DNA from: Dyadobacter sp.
GTDB taxonomy: Bacteria; Bacteroidota; Bacteroidia; Cytophagales; Spirosomataceae
DNA: 64,000 nt
Assembly (NCBI RefSeq): GCF_017744695.1
Contig: NZ_JAGIAS010000001.1
Location: 1,827,013-1,891,012 of the forward strand
Reading direction: 5' to 3'
Numbering within the stretch: position 1 is the stretch's first letter; the number at the start of each line of letters is the position of its first letter. The notes below the pieces were generated by a model that saw only the letters and a program-made list of their open reading frames with translations, was not told where the DNA came from and ran no database searches. Positions 30,239 to 40,777 of the stretch are shown piece after piece. Made by a program: the position numbers and the translations under genes.

Positions 30239-30634
30239 ATGACCACAATTAAAAAAGCCCCGATCCTGTTTTCCTTCCTGGCTGCTGCCCTGCTATCTGC
30301 CTGCGCAGGCAACGGGATCCCCATTTCATCCAATACCAAATACCCGATCCAGGTCCTGTACGATAACCAACCGCTGGAACGTCCCTATTCCGAATTGGCG
30401 GTGGTGGAGATCGGCAGCGAGGATTCGCTGACGGCCGACCAAACCAAGGACAAGCGGATGATGTTCCGCGGAAACGACGCCAAAACAAAAGAGCTCCTGA
30501 CCGCACGGCTGGTTATGAAAGCCCAGAAAATTGGCGCCGATGCCATTATCAATGTGAAATACAAATACTACACAAGCGTGAATAAGGAAGGCTATATGCT
30601 GAGCGGGCTGGCTGTGCGGTACCGCGGAGAATGA
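30239..30634 (+). CDS. putative lipoprotein of unknown function
   Basis: MTTIKKAPILFSFLAAALLSACAGNG lipobox; KAQKIGADAIINVKYKYYT. Confidence 0.6.
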   Translation: MTTIKKAPILFSFLAAALLSACAGNGIPISSNTKYPIQVLYDNQPLERPYSELAVVEIGSEDSLTADQTKDKRMMFRGNDAKTKELLTARLVMKAQKIGADAIINVKYKYYTSVNKEGYMLSGLAVRYRGE

Positions 30635-30661
30635 CACTGCTAACAAGATAAATTAAAAACC

Positions 30662-31189
30662 ATGCTGTTTACTGCCAAACTATCCGACATGCCCGTCGAG
30701 GCGGAATCGAGGGTGATCATCCGTTTTCAGGATTGCGATCCGCTGATGCATCTGAACAACTCCAAATACTTCGATTACTTCTTCAATGCGCGGGAAGACC
30801 AGGTTTCCAAATTGTATGGTTTCAGTTTTGAGGCAATGTTCCGCGAGCTGCGTACGAGCTGGGTCGTGTACCAGCACCAGATCGCGTACGTAAGGCCCGC
30901 GCGCATCAGCGAGTGGGTACGCATTACCTCGCGTGTGATCTACTACAATGAAGACACGATGGTGACCGAGTATTTCATGACCAACGACCTCCGCACCGAA
31001 CTCAAAACCGTGCTCTGGACTACTTCCAAGCATATCAGCATTGCCTCCGGGCAGCGTGTACCGCATCCGAAGGAGGTAATGGATTACCTGGGCGCGACCT
31101 GCGTACCGGGCCTCGATTTCCCGCACCTGCATTTCAACGACCGCATTCACGCGATCAAGCAGGAACTGGCGGCGGGCGCTAGCGTGTAG
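30662..31189 (+). CDS. acyl-CoA thioesterase (hotdog, 4HBT-like)
   Basis: IIRFQDCDPLMHLNNSKYFDYFFNAREDQVSKLYG. Confidence 0.82.
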   Translation: MLFTAKLSDMPVEAESRVIIRFQDCDPLMHLNNSKYFDYFFNAREDQVSKLYGFSFEAMFRELRTSWVVYQHQIAYVRPARISEWVRITSRVIYYNEDTMVTEYFMTNDLRTELKTVLWTTSKHISIASGQRVPHPKEVMDYLGATCVPGLDFPHLHFNDRIHAIKQELAAGASV

Positions 31190-34100
31190 GGTCTTTTTCT
31201 GAGATCAGCTTTCTTGTGGTATCCTGTTTGGCATCCTGCGGAGCATCCTGGCGGACAGAATCGGCAGGCAGGAAGGGGATTCGCACGCCTGGTTTAGGCG
31301 AACGGGTGAAGCGGTTGAAACTGTGGGTAAACTGCATGCTCACACCGCCCGTCGTGAAGGTACCGCTGTTGAACACCAGGTTATTCTGGATATTCCGGTT
31401 GTAGGCCTTCACCCGCACCGAACCTTTGGCATTCAACCAGTACTCCAACGTCCACTCACCGAGCAAGCTCGCAGCATCGTATTGAGAGGCACCCGTTTGC
31501 GACTGCGTCCCGGAAGTAAACCGGCCGTCTCGCGTTACGCGAAAACGGTCGTTCAGGAACCGGTACGAGAAGCGCAGCTGCAAGTTATTCAATGCATTCT
31601 GGTCCAGGGAAAGGCCCGAAACACCCACTTCGAGATTTTCGTTGATACCCGAAGCCCAGCGGCTGATCTGGTTCGATACGAGTTCGCTGATGCTGCTTCC
31701 GAGAAAGTTCTGGCTACCTACCGTCGCCAGGCTGCTTTCAGGCAATAGCTGGTTCACGACAAGCAAGCTGCTCACCTGCCGGCTCAGCTCCTGTTCGTCT
31801 GATTTCAACTTGTTCTGAAATGCTTCCAGCTGGCCCCGGTAAGCGCTCAGCGAGGGATTATCGAGGATTTTCAGGTCATACCGGATGGTGGGCGACATCA
31901 GCCGTTCCGACAGCCCGATGGTCACCTCCACGGGATACCTTCTCGACAATGCATCCCCGCTGTTATTCCCCAGATTCCCGGTATTGGGCAGCACGCCCGC
32001 CAGCGACACCATTTGGGTGTACCCCGCCTTTACGTCGAGCTGTGCGCCGTAAGGATCACCCGCCCAGACGATCCTGCTGCCCGGCTTGATATTGAATTTC
32101 TTGTTGATGACATTCTGTAAAGTAAAATTATACTCTCCCTTTTCGATCTCGTACGTCCCCGCCATGGTGAAATCACCCTGGGTATCGATGTTCAGGTTGA
32201 GACGTCCGCTACCGTTTCCGCGCAACACGTCGCCGGTTTGCCGGTCGAAGATAATTTCGCAGGTCGCGTCGGGAGTAAGGTTGAAGTTGAAATCCATTTT
32301 GATCCCGCCTGCAATGTGGCTGCGGGCTACGGAATCAACAGCGGGAGCACCGGTTGTACTGTCGGCGGGCACCATTTTGCTCACAAACTGAATATAATCC
32401 TGCGTGGCCACTTCGGTAGCACCATCCAGCGGGATATGGATACGCGTGCCTTTGTTACTGGTCACATTGGCCTCGATGTTCAGGTTATCAATCGGCCCGT
32501 ACACCGCCACAGGACCGGTTACGTAGGCCGTTCCGTAGAACATGTCATTATCCTTCACGGTGGTATTCAGGATTTTGAAATTGCGAAGGTCTGCATTGAA
32601 CCCGAGCGAGAAATACTTGAAACCATCATGAAAAACCCCGCCGCGCAATGTCGCCGTATTGCCGTCGGAATCGGTAACGAGAATGTTATTGCCGGTGATC
32701 TCGCTTTCACTGAAATTGATTTTATCGCTGAATGTAAACACCGATTGCAGGTAATCAAACTTCATCCGGCCTTTATCCACAGTGAGCGACCCTTCCAAAA
32801 CAGGCGCGTCGACCACCCCCTTTATCGATACTACCCCCTGCGCGGTCCCGCTGATGTCGGAGACCAGTCCTTCCGCGAAAGGTTCGAGCGCTTTGAAATC
32901 CGCCTGATTGAAAATGGCTTTCAGATTCAGGGTGTTTGTTTCGAGTTTTGGGCGATAGGATCCCACGAGGCTGAAAACCCGGCGTGCATTCTTGTTAAGC
33001 TGGGCGTCGATCTGCAACTCGCTGGTGATCTGGTCCCAATCGCCGGTCCCCAGCAGGTTACCGAACTCGTACTGACCATACCCAAGGCCTTCGATCGCAA
33101 AATTCGCATCGAGCATAGCACTGTTGTAAATATCCTTCACCTTGGCAGAGCCGTCCATGATGCCCGATAGCTTGGTGGTGAAAACTGGGTTCAAGCTGGC
33201 GAGTTTGAAGTTTTTAATATCCAGCAAAAGGCTCTTTTCCGGATCTTCCGACGCGGTTCCGCTGAGGAAAATGCGTTGCTTGCCGCTCACCAAACCGAGG
33301 TTCGACATCGTGATATCGTCGCCCACAATCGAAATCAGGCTCTCGGAAGGCACGTTCCATTCTTCATCCAGCAGGTTGAGTTTGGAGTTTTTGAAACCAA
33401 TATCCAGACCAGCCGGCAGGAATCGTATCTCACCCGCCAGGTTGGCCCTGTTGGTACTTTTAACCTGATGGATCGCGCCGTTGAAATCGATATGGTCCAC
33501 ATCCCAGGTCCCTTCCAGCTCCATTTTCTCGGTAGGCACCATTTTGCTGATCTGCTGCTTGTCGGAAGTCACAAGAATGGACGCGAGTACTTCGGCGCTG
33601 TTTACGAATTTCGAGGTGGTAACATCCACTTCCGCATTCATAAACTGGTTTTTACCATAACTCACCGTATCCGACACCGCATTGAATGTCAGTACCGCCG
33701 TGTTATCCATTTTAAAAATTCCCTCCGCTTTTGCACCGCGGGAAATGTAAATATCCGGGCTGAGGAAAGCCAGGAACTTCGACAGGTTATGGGTCTGAAC
33801 CGAGTAGTCGATATCGTACCTGCGCGACAGCATTTTCAATGGCTTCCGTGCGTAGTATTCATTCCGGCTGGCCTCGTTTTCAAAGAAATACAGTTTATAT
33901 TCTTCCAAAACCTGGCTCACGTCCTTCCAGGCCTGTGTCGGCAGGAAGTTGCCTTCCACCTTGGCCGTCAGGAACTCGCTGTCGAGTTGCAGATGCCGTT
34001 TTCCGAGGTGGTTCCTGGAAGACAATACCAGCGTATCCACGACAAGGTTACGCTCTTTATTGGTCATCACGAGGTAGGTATTGAGTAATTTGGCATGACC

Positions 34101-35804
34101 AACCAGCTCATCGACCGTGTTACCCGTCACATTCACATTCAATTGCGTGCGGAGCGTGATCGGGTCTTCGCTGAAACCGAGTTCTTTCAAATTAGCCTTT
34201 TCGATCACCCCTCTGACGTCGAACATGTTTTGCTGCTTCGAAAGATCGAACTCACCGTCGAGGTTAACCACCAGGTTGCTATCGCGGGTGCTCACCAGCC
34301 CATTGAAATACTGGTTCTGCAAATTGCCTCTCAGCCGGATGTTTTTATAATCATAATTTCTGAAACCTACCCGGTGCACCAGCGCATTCATATCCGCGGA
34401 AGCGACCGAGAGTTCCAATCCTTTTCCGTATACCTTCCCTTCAAAATCCAGTTCCTGCCAGTTGTCCTCGTCTTCCAGCAAAGTCCCTAAATTGAAAGCC
34501 GACGTCTTCACCTCACCCGAATAGGTGGTCGTTTTGGCGTCGGCAATGTGGAACACCAGATCTCCCGACAGCTCGCCCAACTCCGACGAAGCCGACGCAT
34601 TTACCGCAAAATCTTCCAGTGTCCCCTTGAATGTGCCATCCAGCAGGGTATAGCCGAATTTTTGCAAATCGGGGTGCATGTCCCATTCCGGGTAATATTG
34701 CACGAGGTCGACGGGGTCTATTTTGGAGACCGATAACCGGATGTCCATCAGCACGCCTTCGATCGTAGGAAGGCCCTTAAAACCGATATCGCCAATGAGC
34801 CTGCTGTTCTTCCCGAAGTGCAGGTCGGTATTGGAAAGCATAAAATCATCGACCTTCCCATTGAAATCGCCTGATATCATCCAGGTTTCATTCAAGCCAT
34901 CGATGTAACTCGAAAACAAGCCCAGATCACGCGAATCCACCCGGCTACCGACGAGGTGCCCTTTCATGCGGATCTTGTGATTGAAGTCGCCCAACTCGCC
35001 CGACCGGTTGTAATAGAATATCACCTCGTCTTTCAAATGCGAATTGCCAATGTGCGCATCGAGCTCCTTCAATTCCATTTTTTTCTGGCAAAAAAGGAAT
35101 TTAGTGTCGAGGTCGTGCATTTCAAGGCCCGTCTGCTTATCGACCGTTTTCAGGTTTTTGGCACGAAATGCAATGGTATCTCCCTGAACGAGGAAATCGC
35201 TGAGCTCGCCATAGAGGTGTTTGAGGCTGAAATGGGAGTAGTCAAATACCCGTGAACCGCGATCGCGGGGCTGACGCGGGTCGTCGTAACCGAATGTACC
35301 GTCGATCACCTTCGCTTTGCCAATGATGAAAGGCGTGTTGTTCTCGGGCGCATTCGGCGGCCTGGGCACTGCCGGAGCGGTGAGCTCGTTAATGCGGGCG
35401 ATGAAGCCGTCGATGTTGAGGTCGCCCGATTTCGGCACTATGACCAGGTGTACATCAGGCCGGTACACATTGACTTCGTCCAGAAATATCTCCTTCGCCG
35501 AGTCGCGGAGAATATTGTTAAGATTCAGATTGACATCCAGGCGACCGACATCGATCATGTCCGCACCCGAGGAATCCTTCACCGAAACGCCTTCCAGCGA
35601 AACCACGTCGAACCATTTGATATTAACCCTTTCAATGGAAATGGGATAATTCAGCTTGGCGGAGATATCGGCCGTTACGTACCCTACGGCCCAGGTTTGC
35701 ACCGAAGGAAGCTGTAATGCGGTGGTAGCAATTCCAAGCGCCAGCAGCACGAAGATGATAACCACGATCAGACCATTACCAAGCGCCTTCAGGAATTTTA
35801 ACAT
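31179..35804 (-). CDS. translocation/assembly module TamB-like protein
   Basis: 1541 aa AsmA-like N-terminus, C-terminal DUF490 region (GSGRLNLNIDTQGDFTMAGTYEIEKGEYNFTLQNVINKKFNIKPGSRIVWAGDPYGAQLDVKAGY). Confidence 0.92.
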   Translation of the reverse strand: MLKFLKALGNGLIVVIIFVLLALGIATTALQLPSVQTWAVGYVTADISAKLNYPISIERVNIKWFDVVSLEGVSVKDSSGADMIDVGRLDVNLNLNNILRDSAKEIFLDEVNVYRPDVHLVIVPKSGDLNIDGFIARINELTAPAVPRPPNAPENNTPFIIGKAKVIDGTFGYDDPRQPRDRGSRVFDYSHFSLKHLYGELSDFLVQGDTIAFRAKNLKTVDKQTGLEMHDLDTKFLFCQKKMELKELDAHIGNSHLKDEVIFYYNRSGELGDFNHKIRMKGHLVGSRVDSRDLGLFSSYIDGLNETWMISGDFNGKVDDFMLSNTDLHFGKNSRLIGDIGFKGLPTIEGVLMDIRLSVSKIDPVDLVQYYPEWDMHPDLQKFGYTLLDGTFKGTLEDFAVNASASSELGELSGDLVFHIADAKTTTYSGEVKTSAFNLGTLLEDEDNWQELDFEGKVYGKGLELSVASADMNALVHRVGFRNYDYKNIRLRGNLQNQYFNGLVSTRDSNLVVNLDGEFDLSKQQNMFDVRGVIEKANLKELGFSEDPITLRTQLNVNVTGNTVDELVGHAKLLNTYLVMTNKERNLVVDTLVLSSRNHLGKRHLQLDSEFLTAKVEGNFLPTQAWKDVSQVLEEYKLYFFENEASRNEYYARKPLKMLSRRYDIDYSVQTHNLSKFLAFLSPDIYISRGAKAEGIFKMDNTAVLTFNAVSDTVSYGKNQFMNAEVDVTTSKFVNSAEVLASILVTSDKQQISKMVPTEKMELEGTWDVDHIDFNGAIHQVKSTNRANLAGEIRFLPAGLDIGFKNSKLNLLDEEWNVPSESLISIVGDDITMSNLGLVSGKQRIFLSGTASEDPEKSLLLDIKNFKLASLNPVFTTKLSGIMDGSAKVKDIYNSAMLDANFAIEGLGYGQYEFGNLLGTGDWDQITSELQIDAQLNKNARRVFSLVGSYRPKLETNTLNLKAIFNQADFKALEPFAEGLVSDISGTAQGVVSIKGVVDAPVLEGSLTVDKGRMKFDYLQSVFTFSDKINFSESEITGNNILVTDSDGNTATLRGGVFHDGFKYFSLGFNADLRNFKILNTTVKDNDMFYGTAYVTGPVAVYGPIDNLNIEANVTSNKGTRIHIPLDGATEVATQDYIQFVSKMVPADSTTGAPAVDSVARSHIAGGIKMDFNFNLTPDATCEIIFDRQTGDVLRGNGSGRLNLNIDTQGDFTMAGTYEIEKGEYNFTLQNVINKKFNIKPGSRIVWAGDPYGAQLDVKAGYTQMVSLAGVLPNTGNLGNNSGDALSRRYPVEVTIGLSERLMSPTIRYDLKILDNPSLSAYRGQLEAFQNKLKSDEQELSRQVSSLLVVNQLLPESSLATVGSQNFLGSSISELVSNQISRWASGINENLEVGVSGLSLDQNALNNLQLRFSYRFLNDRFRVTRDGRFTSGTQSQTGASQYDAASLLGEWTLEYWLNAKGSVRVKAYNRNIQNNLVFNSGTFTTGGVSMQFTHSFNRFTRSPKPGVRIPFLPADSVRQDAPQDAKQDTTRKLISEKDPTR

Positions 35805-35873
35805 ATATAGCTTCGCAGCGGGATACTGCTTATCTTATTGTTAATGCTTAATTTTGCGAATATTTTCCACAGT

Positions 35874-36872
35874 ATGAATATCCTCGCCATTGAATCGTCG
35901 TGTGACGAAACCTCCGCAGCTGTTATAACAAACGGGAATATCCGCTCCAATGTTGTTGCTACGCAACTCATCCACACCCAGTACGGCGGCGTCGTTCCCG
36001 AACTGGCTTCGAGAGCGCATCAGCAACACATTCTGCCGGTGGTGGACAAAGCATTGAATGATGCAAAAATAGCAAAAAAAGACCTGGATGCCATTGCTTT
36101 TACCAAGGGGCCTGGTTTACTGGGCGCTTTGCTGGTAGGTACTTCGTTCGCAAAGTCCATGGCGCTCGGATTGGATATCCCGCTGATCGAGATCAATCAC
36201 ATGCAGGCGCACGTGCTCGCGCATTTCATAGATACGCCCAAGCCTGCATTCCCTTTCCTTTGCCTTACCGTGAGCGGTGGACATACCCAAATCGTAAAAG
36301 TCACCGGCCCGCTCGAGATGGAAATTATCGGCGAAACGCGCGATGACGCAGTGGGTGAGGCTTTTGATAAAACGGCCAAGCTCCTCGACCTGCCCTATCC
36401 GGGCGGCCCGCTGATCGACAAATATGCCGCGCAGGGGAATCCCCAAGCCTTCCCATTTCCGCTTCCGGAAATACCCGGGCTGGATTTTTCATTCAGTGGG
36501 ATTAAAACTTCGTTTTTGTATTTCCTCCAAAAACAGGTCCGCCAGAATCCGGATTTCATCAAGGAAAACATAGCCGACATTTGTGCCAGCATTCAGTTTA
36601 CTTTAATTGATATTCTCCTTAAAAAACTAAAAAAAGCATCCCGCGAAACGGGTATTAAGGAAATTGCGATCGCCGGCGGTGTTTCCGCTAACTCAGGTTT
36701 GCGCAAATCGTTGCAGGAACTCGGCGAACAGCTGGGCTGGAATGTGTATATTCCTGCTTTCGAATATTGTACGGATAATGCGGCCATGATCGCGATTGCG
36801 GCGCATTACAAATTCGAGGCGGGCGATTTCTGCGACCAGACTGTCAGCCCGCTTGCGAGGATGGAGTTTTGA
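35874..36872 (+). CDS. tsaD: tRNA N6-adenosine threonylcarbamoyltransferase
   Basis: MNILAIESSCDETSAAV; ELASRAHQQHILPVV; INHMQAHVLAHF; IAGGVSANSGLR; start at 35874. Confidence 0.97.
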   Translation: MNILAIESSCDETSAAVITNGNIRSNVVATQLIHTQYGGVVPELASRAHQQHILPVVDKALNDAKIAKKDLDAIAFTKGPGLLGALLVGTSFAKSMALGLDIPLIEINHMQAHVLAHFIDTPKPAFPFLCLTVSGGHTQIVKVTGPLEMEIIGETRDDAVGEAFDKTAKLLDLPYPGGPLIDKYAAQGNPQAFPFPLPEIPGLDFSFSGIKTSFLYFLQKQVRQNPDFIKENIADICASIQFTLIDILLKKLKKASRETGIKEIAIAGGVSANSGLRKSLQELGEQLGWNVYIPAFEYCTDNAAMIAIAAHYKFEAGDFCDQTVSPLARMEF

Positions 36873-36898
36873 GGTATTACTAATCTGGAAGGGATTGT

Positions 36899-38527
36899 AT
36901 GAAACATTTTTGCCTGAGCATTCTTTTTCTTTCAATCCTGCCGCCAATCGGTCCGCTGCTCGCACAACAAGCGCGCACGCTCCGCAGTGACCTGACGATC
37001 AGGCCATTCTTCCGGATCGACAGCACTGACACCCAAACCAGGATCGCGTACGACGCTTCCGATCAATCGTTTTATACCATCGCCTGGAATGGCGACCTGT
37101 TTCACCTGACCCCGAACGGATCAGGGAATTACAGCATCCAAAGACTGACTTCGGCACAGGATCACGGCATTAACTACCTGCAAGGGCTTGCGCTACACGA
37201 AGGCAGCGTTTACCTGGCCGGTAATGTGGTCGTTGCGCAAGGCGTTTCAGGCTACGGGAAGGCGGTGAAAGCCCGGTTGACCGGCGGTAAGCCGGTTTGG
37301 ACTGAAATCTTCAGAACCGCCGAACACGCCTCTTCCAAAACGCTTTTCGATCACGCATTCAGCGCCATCTGTTTCTCGCCCGACGGCAAGGATATGTACA
37401 TCGCCAGCGGCTCGCGCACCGATCACGGCGAGGTGAAGGATAATGAGGGCCTTTACCCCGACCTGCGCGAAGTTCCATTGACAGCCTGTATCTTCAAAAT
37501 ACCCGCCAATACCGAAAACCTGCAACTGCCTAAGGACTCGGCCGCGCTCGCGCCTTACGTTCACGTGCGCGGGGTGCGGAATGCTTTCAGCCTCGCATTT
37601 GCTGCCAACGGCGACTTGTTCAGCGTCGAAAACTCCGGCGACCGCGACGATCCCGAAGAAATGAACTGGATAAGGCCGGGTGCACATTATGGTTTTCCCT
37701 GGGAAATGGGCGGAAACGATACGCCTATGCAATTTGCCGGATACAAGCCGGCGGACGACAAGCTAATCAACCGCAATTATACCGCTTACCAGATCGGCGC
37801 GTTTCATGACGATCCGCAATATCCCCAAAAACCCCAAAACCTGATTTTTCGCAAACCAATCCAAAATGCCGGTCCGGACGCCGATATGTACCGCGATCCG
37901 GCCACGGGGAAAGTGATGGACGCGAGCGAAACCGGTAAGACAATCAGCACATTCACGGCCCACAGATCGCCGCTAGGACTCGTTTTTGATACAAAATCAG
38001 CCTTTGGCGGGGAATACAAAGGCAAAGGGTTTGTGCTGAATTTCCAGGAGGGCTCCGCTACTTACGGACCGATGCAGGACCCCGGACAGGACTTGCTCAT
38101 GCTCGATCTGAAGAAAAATACGGCCGGCGATGACTATACCCTGAACGCCTACCGCATCGCCTCCGATTTTTTCCAGCCGACGGATGCGACCATCGTCGAC
38201 AATAAGTTATATGTGCTCGAAGGCCAGGGCCAGATTTGGGAAATCACTTTTCCCAAAGAAGTCGTCACAGCGGTGAAACCCGCACACGGCATTTTCACCG
38301 TATACCCGAACCCTATTAGGGGCAGAATGCAGATTGAAGGAACATCGACCTTGCAAAATGCCCAATTAACGGTTACCGATATGACCGGCCGCACGGTTAT
38401 CCGCGAAAAAAGACGGGTAAACGGAAAAACGGAACTGGATGTTTCCAAACTCCCTGCTGGCACTTATGTGCTTCAAGTGGAGTCGCAGCAACAGCAGGTT
38501 ACCACCCGATTTGTCGTCAACCCGTGA
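36899..38527 (+). CDS. glucose/sorbosone dehydrogenase-like beta-propeller protein with T9SS-type sorting domain
   Basis: Signal peptide; VRNAFSLAFAANGDLFSVENSGDRDDPEEMNWIRPGAHYGFPWEMGG; C-terminal FTVYPNPIRGRMQIEG...LPAGTYVLQVESQQQQVTTRFVV. Confidence 0.8.
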   Translation: MKHFCLSILFLSILPPIGPLLAQQARTLRSDLTIRPFFRIDSTDTQTRIAYDASDQSFYTIAWNGDLFHLTPNGSGNYSIQRLTSAQDHGINYLQGLALHEGSVYLAGNVVVAQGVSGYGKAVKARLTGGKPVWTEIFRTAEHASSKTLFDHAFSAICFSPDGKDMYIASGSRTDHGEVKDNEGLYPDLREVPLTACIFKIPANTENLQLPKDSAALAPYVHVRGVRNAFSLAFAANGDLFSVENSGDRDDPEEMNWIRPGAHYGFPWEMGGNDTPMQFAGYKPADDKLINRNYTAYQIGAFHDDPQYPQKPQNLIFRKPIQNAGPDADMYRDPATGKVMDASETGKTISTFTAHRSPLGLVFDTKSAFGGEYKGKGFVLNFQEGSATYGPMQDPGQDLLMLDLKKNTAGDDYTLNAYRIASDFFQPTDATIVDNKLYVLEGQGQIWEITFPKEVVTAVKPAHGIFTVYPNPIRGRMQIEGTSTLQNAQLTVTDMTGRTVIREKRRVNGKTELDVSKLPAGTYVLQVESQQQQVTTRFVVNP

Positions 38528-39855
38528 GAACGTTCGTGCTATCGGCACTCGCGATCGCTTCCGCGATCTGGTTGTCATGCGGCGACTCGACGACGCCGAA
38601 CCCTCCTGCTACCGGCGGTAACAAGCCTCCCGAACTCACCAGTTTCTCCCCTCTTTCAGGCCAAAAAGGTACTGTCATCCGAATTCAGGGCAAGTATTTC
38701 AGTAATGATCTGTCGAAGGTTTCGCTTCAAATCAATGGTTTGAAAGCGACAATCAATGCTGTTACCGATACTGAAATAACCGCGGTGGTTCCCGATAAAT
38801 GTGGTTTAGGAAAGTTGGAACTCACGGTAAATAGCAAAAAAGTCACTTCTGCGACAGCATTCCGCTATCTCTACACAGCCACCACGAGCTACTTCTCAGG
38901 CAGCGGGGCCGGCGGCTTTGCAGATGGCCCACCCGAAAAGTCCAAATTCGGGACGTTATACAACATTGCCATGGATAGCAAGGGCGTTATGTTCGCTGCC
39001 GACCTCGGTAACTGCATGGTCAGGCGCATCGAAACCGACGGCAGCACTTCCACTGTTGCGGGTGCGGCGAGTGGGGGATTCAAAGACGGCAAAGGCAACG
39101 AGGGTTTGATGAAGTTCCCGATCGGCATCGAGCTCGCACCCGACGGGTCGATATTCGTAGCCGACCATAAAAACAATGCTATCCGTAAAATATTCGCGAA
39201 CGGCACACTCACCACCGTCGCAGGGGAGCCATCCCGTCCCGGATCTGCCGACGGCGGGCTGGCATCCGCCCAATTCAATGAGCCCTATGGTATAAAACTG
39301 GACAAAACAGGCACGCTCTGGATTTGCGATACCGGGAACGGGCTGATCAGAAAACTTTCGGAAGGACAAGTCAGTACTTTCGCCGGCAGCACGCCCGGCT
39401 ATGCCAACGGTAAACTCAGGGAAGCAAAGTTTTACATGCCGGCTTATCTGAACTTTGATGCAAACGGCAACATTTTCGTCGCTGACAAACACAACCATTG
39501 TATTCGCAAGATCACCCCCGACGGCATGGTCGTCACATTTGCAGGGACACCTACCCAGGCCGGCTACCACGACGGCGAAGCCGGGCAGGCGATGTTTAAC
39601 CAACCTTGCAATATCCAGATCGACAAACTCGGGAACCTCTATGTGAACGACCTGTGGAACCACTGTATCCGCCTCGTGTACCCCGACGGGTACGTAACGA
39701 CGCTCGCAGGCAAGGGCGGGACGGAGGGTTATCGGGAAGGAACCGGTGATCATGCACTTTTTAAGCATCCGCAGGGATGTACTTTGGACAAAGACGGAAA
39801 TCTTTTTGTTACAGATTCAGCTAACCAGCGTATACGTAAGCTGACCATCCAATAA
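38524..39855 (+). CDS. IPT/TIG + NHL-repeat lipoprotein
   Basis: GTG start overlapping the upstream stop; lipobox IWLSCGD; PELTSFSPLSGQKGTVIRIQGKYF; repeated NHL units NxIFVADKHNHCIRKITPDG. Confidence 0.85.
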   Translation: MRTFVLSALAIASAIWLSCGDSTTPNPPATGGNKPPELTSFSPLSGQKGTVIRIQGKYFSNDLSKVSLQINGLKATINAVTDTEITAVVPDKCGLGKLELTVNSKKVTSATAFRYLYTATTSYFSGSGAGGFADGPPEKSKFGTLYNIAMDSKGVMFAADLGNCMVRRIETDGSTSTVAGAASGGFKDGKGNEGLMKFPIGIELAPDGSIFVADHKNNAIRKIFANGTLTTVAGEPSRPGSADGGLASAQFNEPYGIKLDKTGTLWICDTGNGLIRKLSEGQVSTFAGSTPGYANGKLREAKFYMPAYLNFDANGNIFVADKHNHCIRKITPDGMVVTFAGTPTQAGYHDGEAGQAMFNQPCNIQIDKLGNLYVNDLWNHCIRLVYPDGYVTTLAGKGGTEGYREGTGDHALFKHPQGCTLDKDGNLFVTDSANQRIRKLTIQ

Positions 39856-39857
39856 TC

Positions 39858-40661
39858 ATGGCCATGACATTGTCAGAAATCTGGGTTTATCCTGTAAAAT
39901 CCCTCGGCGGGATCAGGCTCACCAAAGCATTAACAGAAGAAAGAGGGCTTCAATATGATCGCCGCTGGATGATCATTGATGAAGAAAACGTGTTCATCAC
40001 GCAGCGCGAACATTTGAAAATGGCGCTGATCGACGTCGCATTAACAGAAGGAGGATTGAAAATATACCTCCGTGCCGACCCGACGGATTTTGTACTCGTT
40101 CCTTACCAACCGGTCACCGCACTACCTGTGACCGTGCAAGTATGGGACGATACCGCGGAAGCGCTCACAGTCTCCGACGAAGCCGACGCATGGCTTACCC
40201 GGCAGCTTGATATGAACCTTCGGTTGGTAGTAATGCCCGATTCGACAGAAAGGAAGGCGGATCCACGCTATGCGCGGCACAACGAAAACGTAAGTTTTGC
40301 GGATGGCTTTCCTTACCTGGTCATTTCACAGGCTTCCCTCGACGATCTGAACGGCCGTTTGGCCGAGCCGATCGAAATGAGGCGTTTCCGGCCTAATTTC
40401 GTCATCAGCGGCACCGAACCATTTGCGGAAGATCAATGGAAGCGCATTACTATTGGCGACCTCCATTTCGAAGTGGTCAAACCATGCGCGCGCTGCGTGC
40501 TCACGACCATTAATCCCGAAACCGCCGAAAAAGGCGCCGAGCCGCTCAAAACCCTGGCAAGCTACCGGCGGAACGGCAACAAGATACTCTTCGGCCAGAA
40601 TGTAACGGTGCAGAATTTCGGAGAATTGAAGATTGGCGACCAGCTCATGGTCCTCGAATAG
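39858..40661 (+). CDS. MOSC domain-containing protein
   Basis: LSEIWVYPVKSLGGIRLTKALTEERGLQYDRRWMIID; FRPNFVISGTEPFAEDQWKRITIGDLHFEVVKPCARCVLTTINPETAEKG. Confidence 0.93.
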   Translation: MAMTLSEIWVYPVKSLGGIRLTKALTEERGLQYDRRWMIIDEENVFITQREHLKMALIDVALTEGGLKIYLRADPTDFVLVPYQPVTALPVTVQVWDDTAEALTVSDEADAWLTRQLDMNLRLVVMPDSTERKADPRYARHNENVSFADGFPYLVISQASLDDLNGRLAEPIEMRRFRPNFVISGTEPFAEDQWKRITIGDLHFEVVKPCARCVLTTINPETAEKGAEPLKTLASYRRNGNKILFGQNVTVQNFGELKIGDQLMVLE

Positions 40662-40664
40662 CAA

Positions 40665-40691
40665 AAAAGCTCCGTTATCAGCGGAGCTTTT
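40665..40691 (+). terminator. intrinsic terminator
   Basis: AAAAGCTCCG TTATCAG CGGAGCTTTT. Confidence 0.8.
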
Positions 40692-40777
40692 GCATTGTAA
40701 TTGAAATCTTCAGAACCACAAACCACATCTTGCTTACGGCCTACGGCTTATTGCTTACAGCTTAATCGCCCAAAACA

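Noticed and set aside
32238-34088. Long plus-strand ORFs opposite TamB
   Set aside because: Antisense shadow ORFs of a strongly supported 1541-aa gene.
30662-35804. 11-nt convergent overlap of the thioesterase and TamB genes as a possible antisense regulatory unit
   Set aside because: Short stop-stop overlaps are common; nothing else supports regulation.
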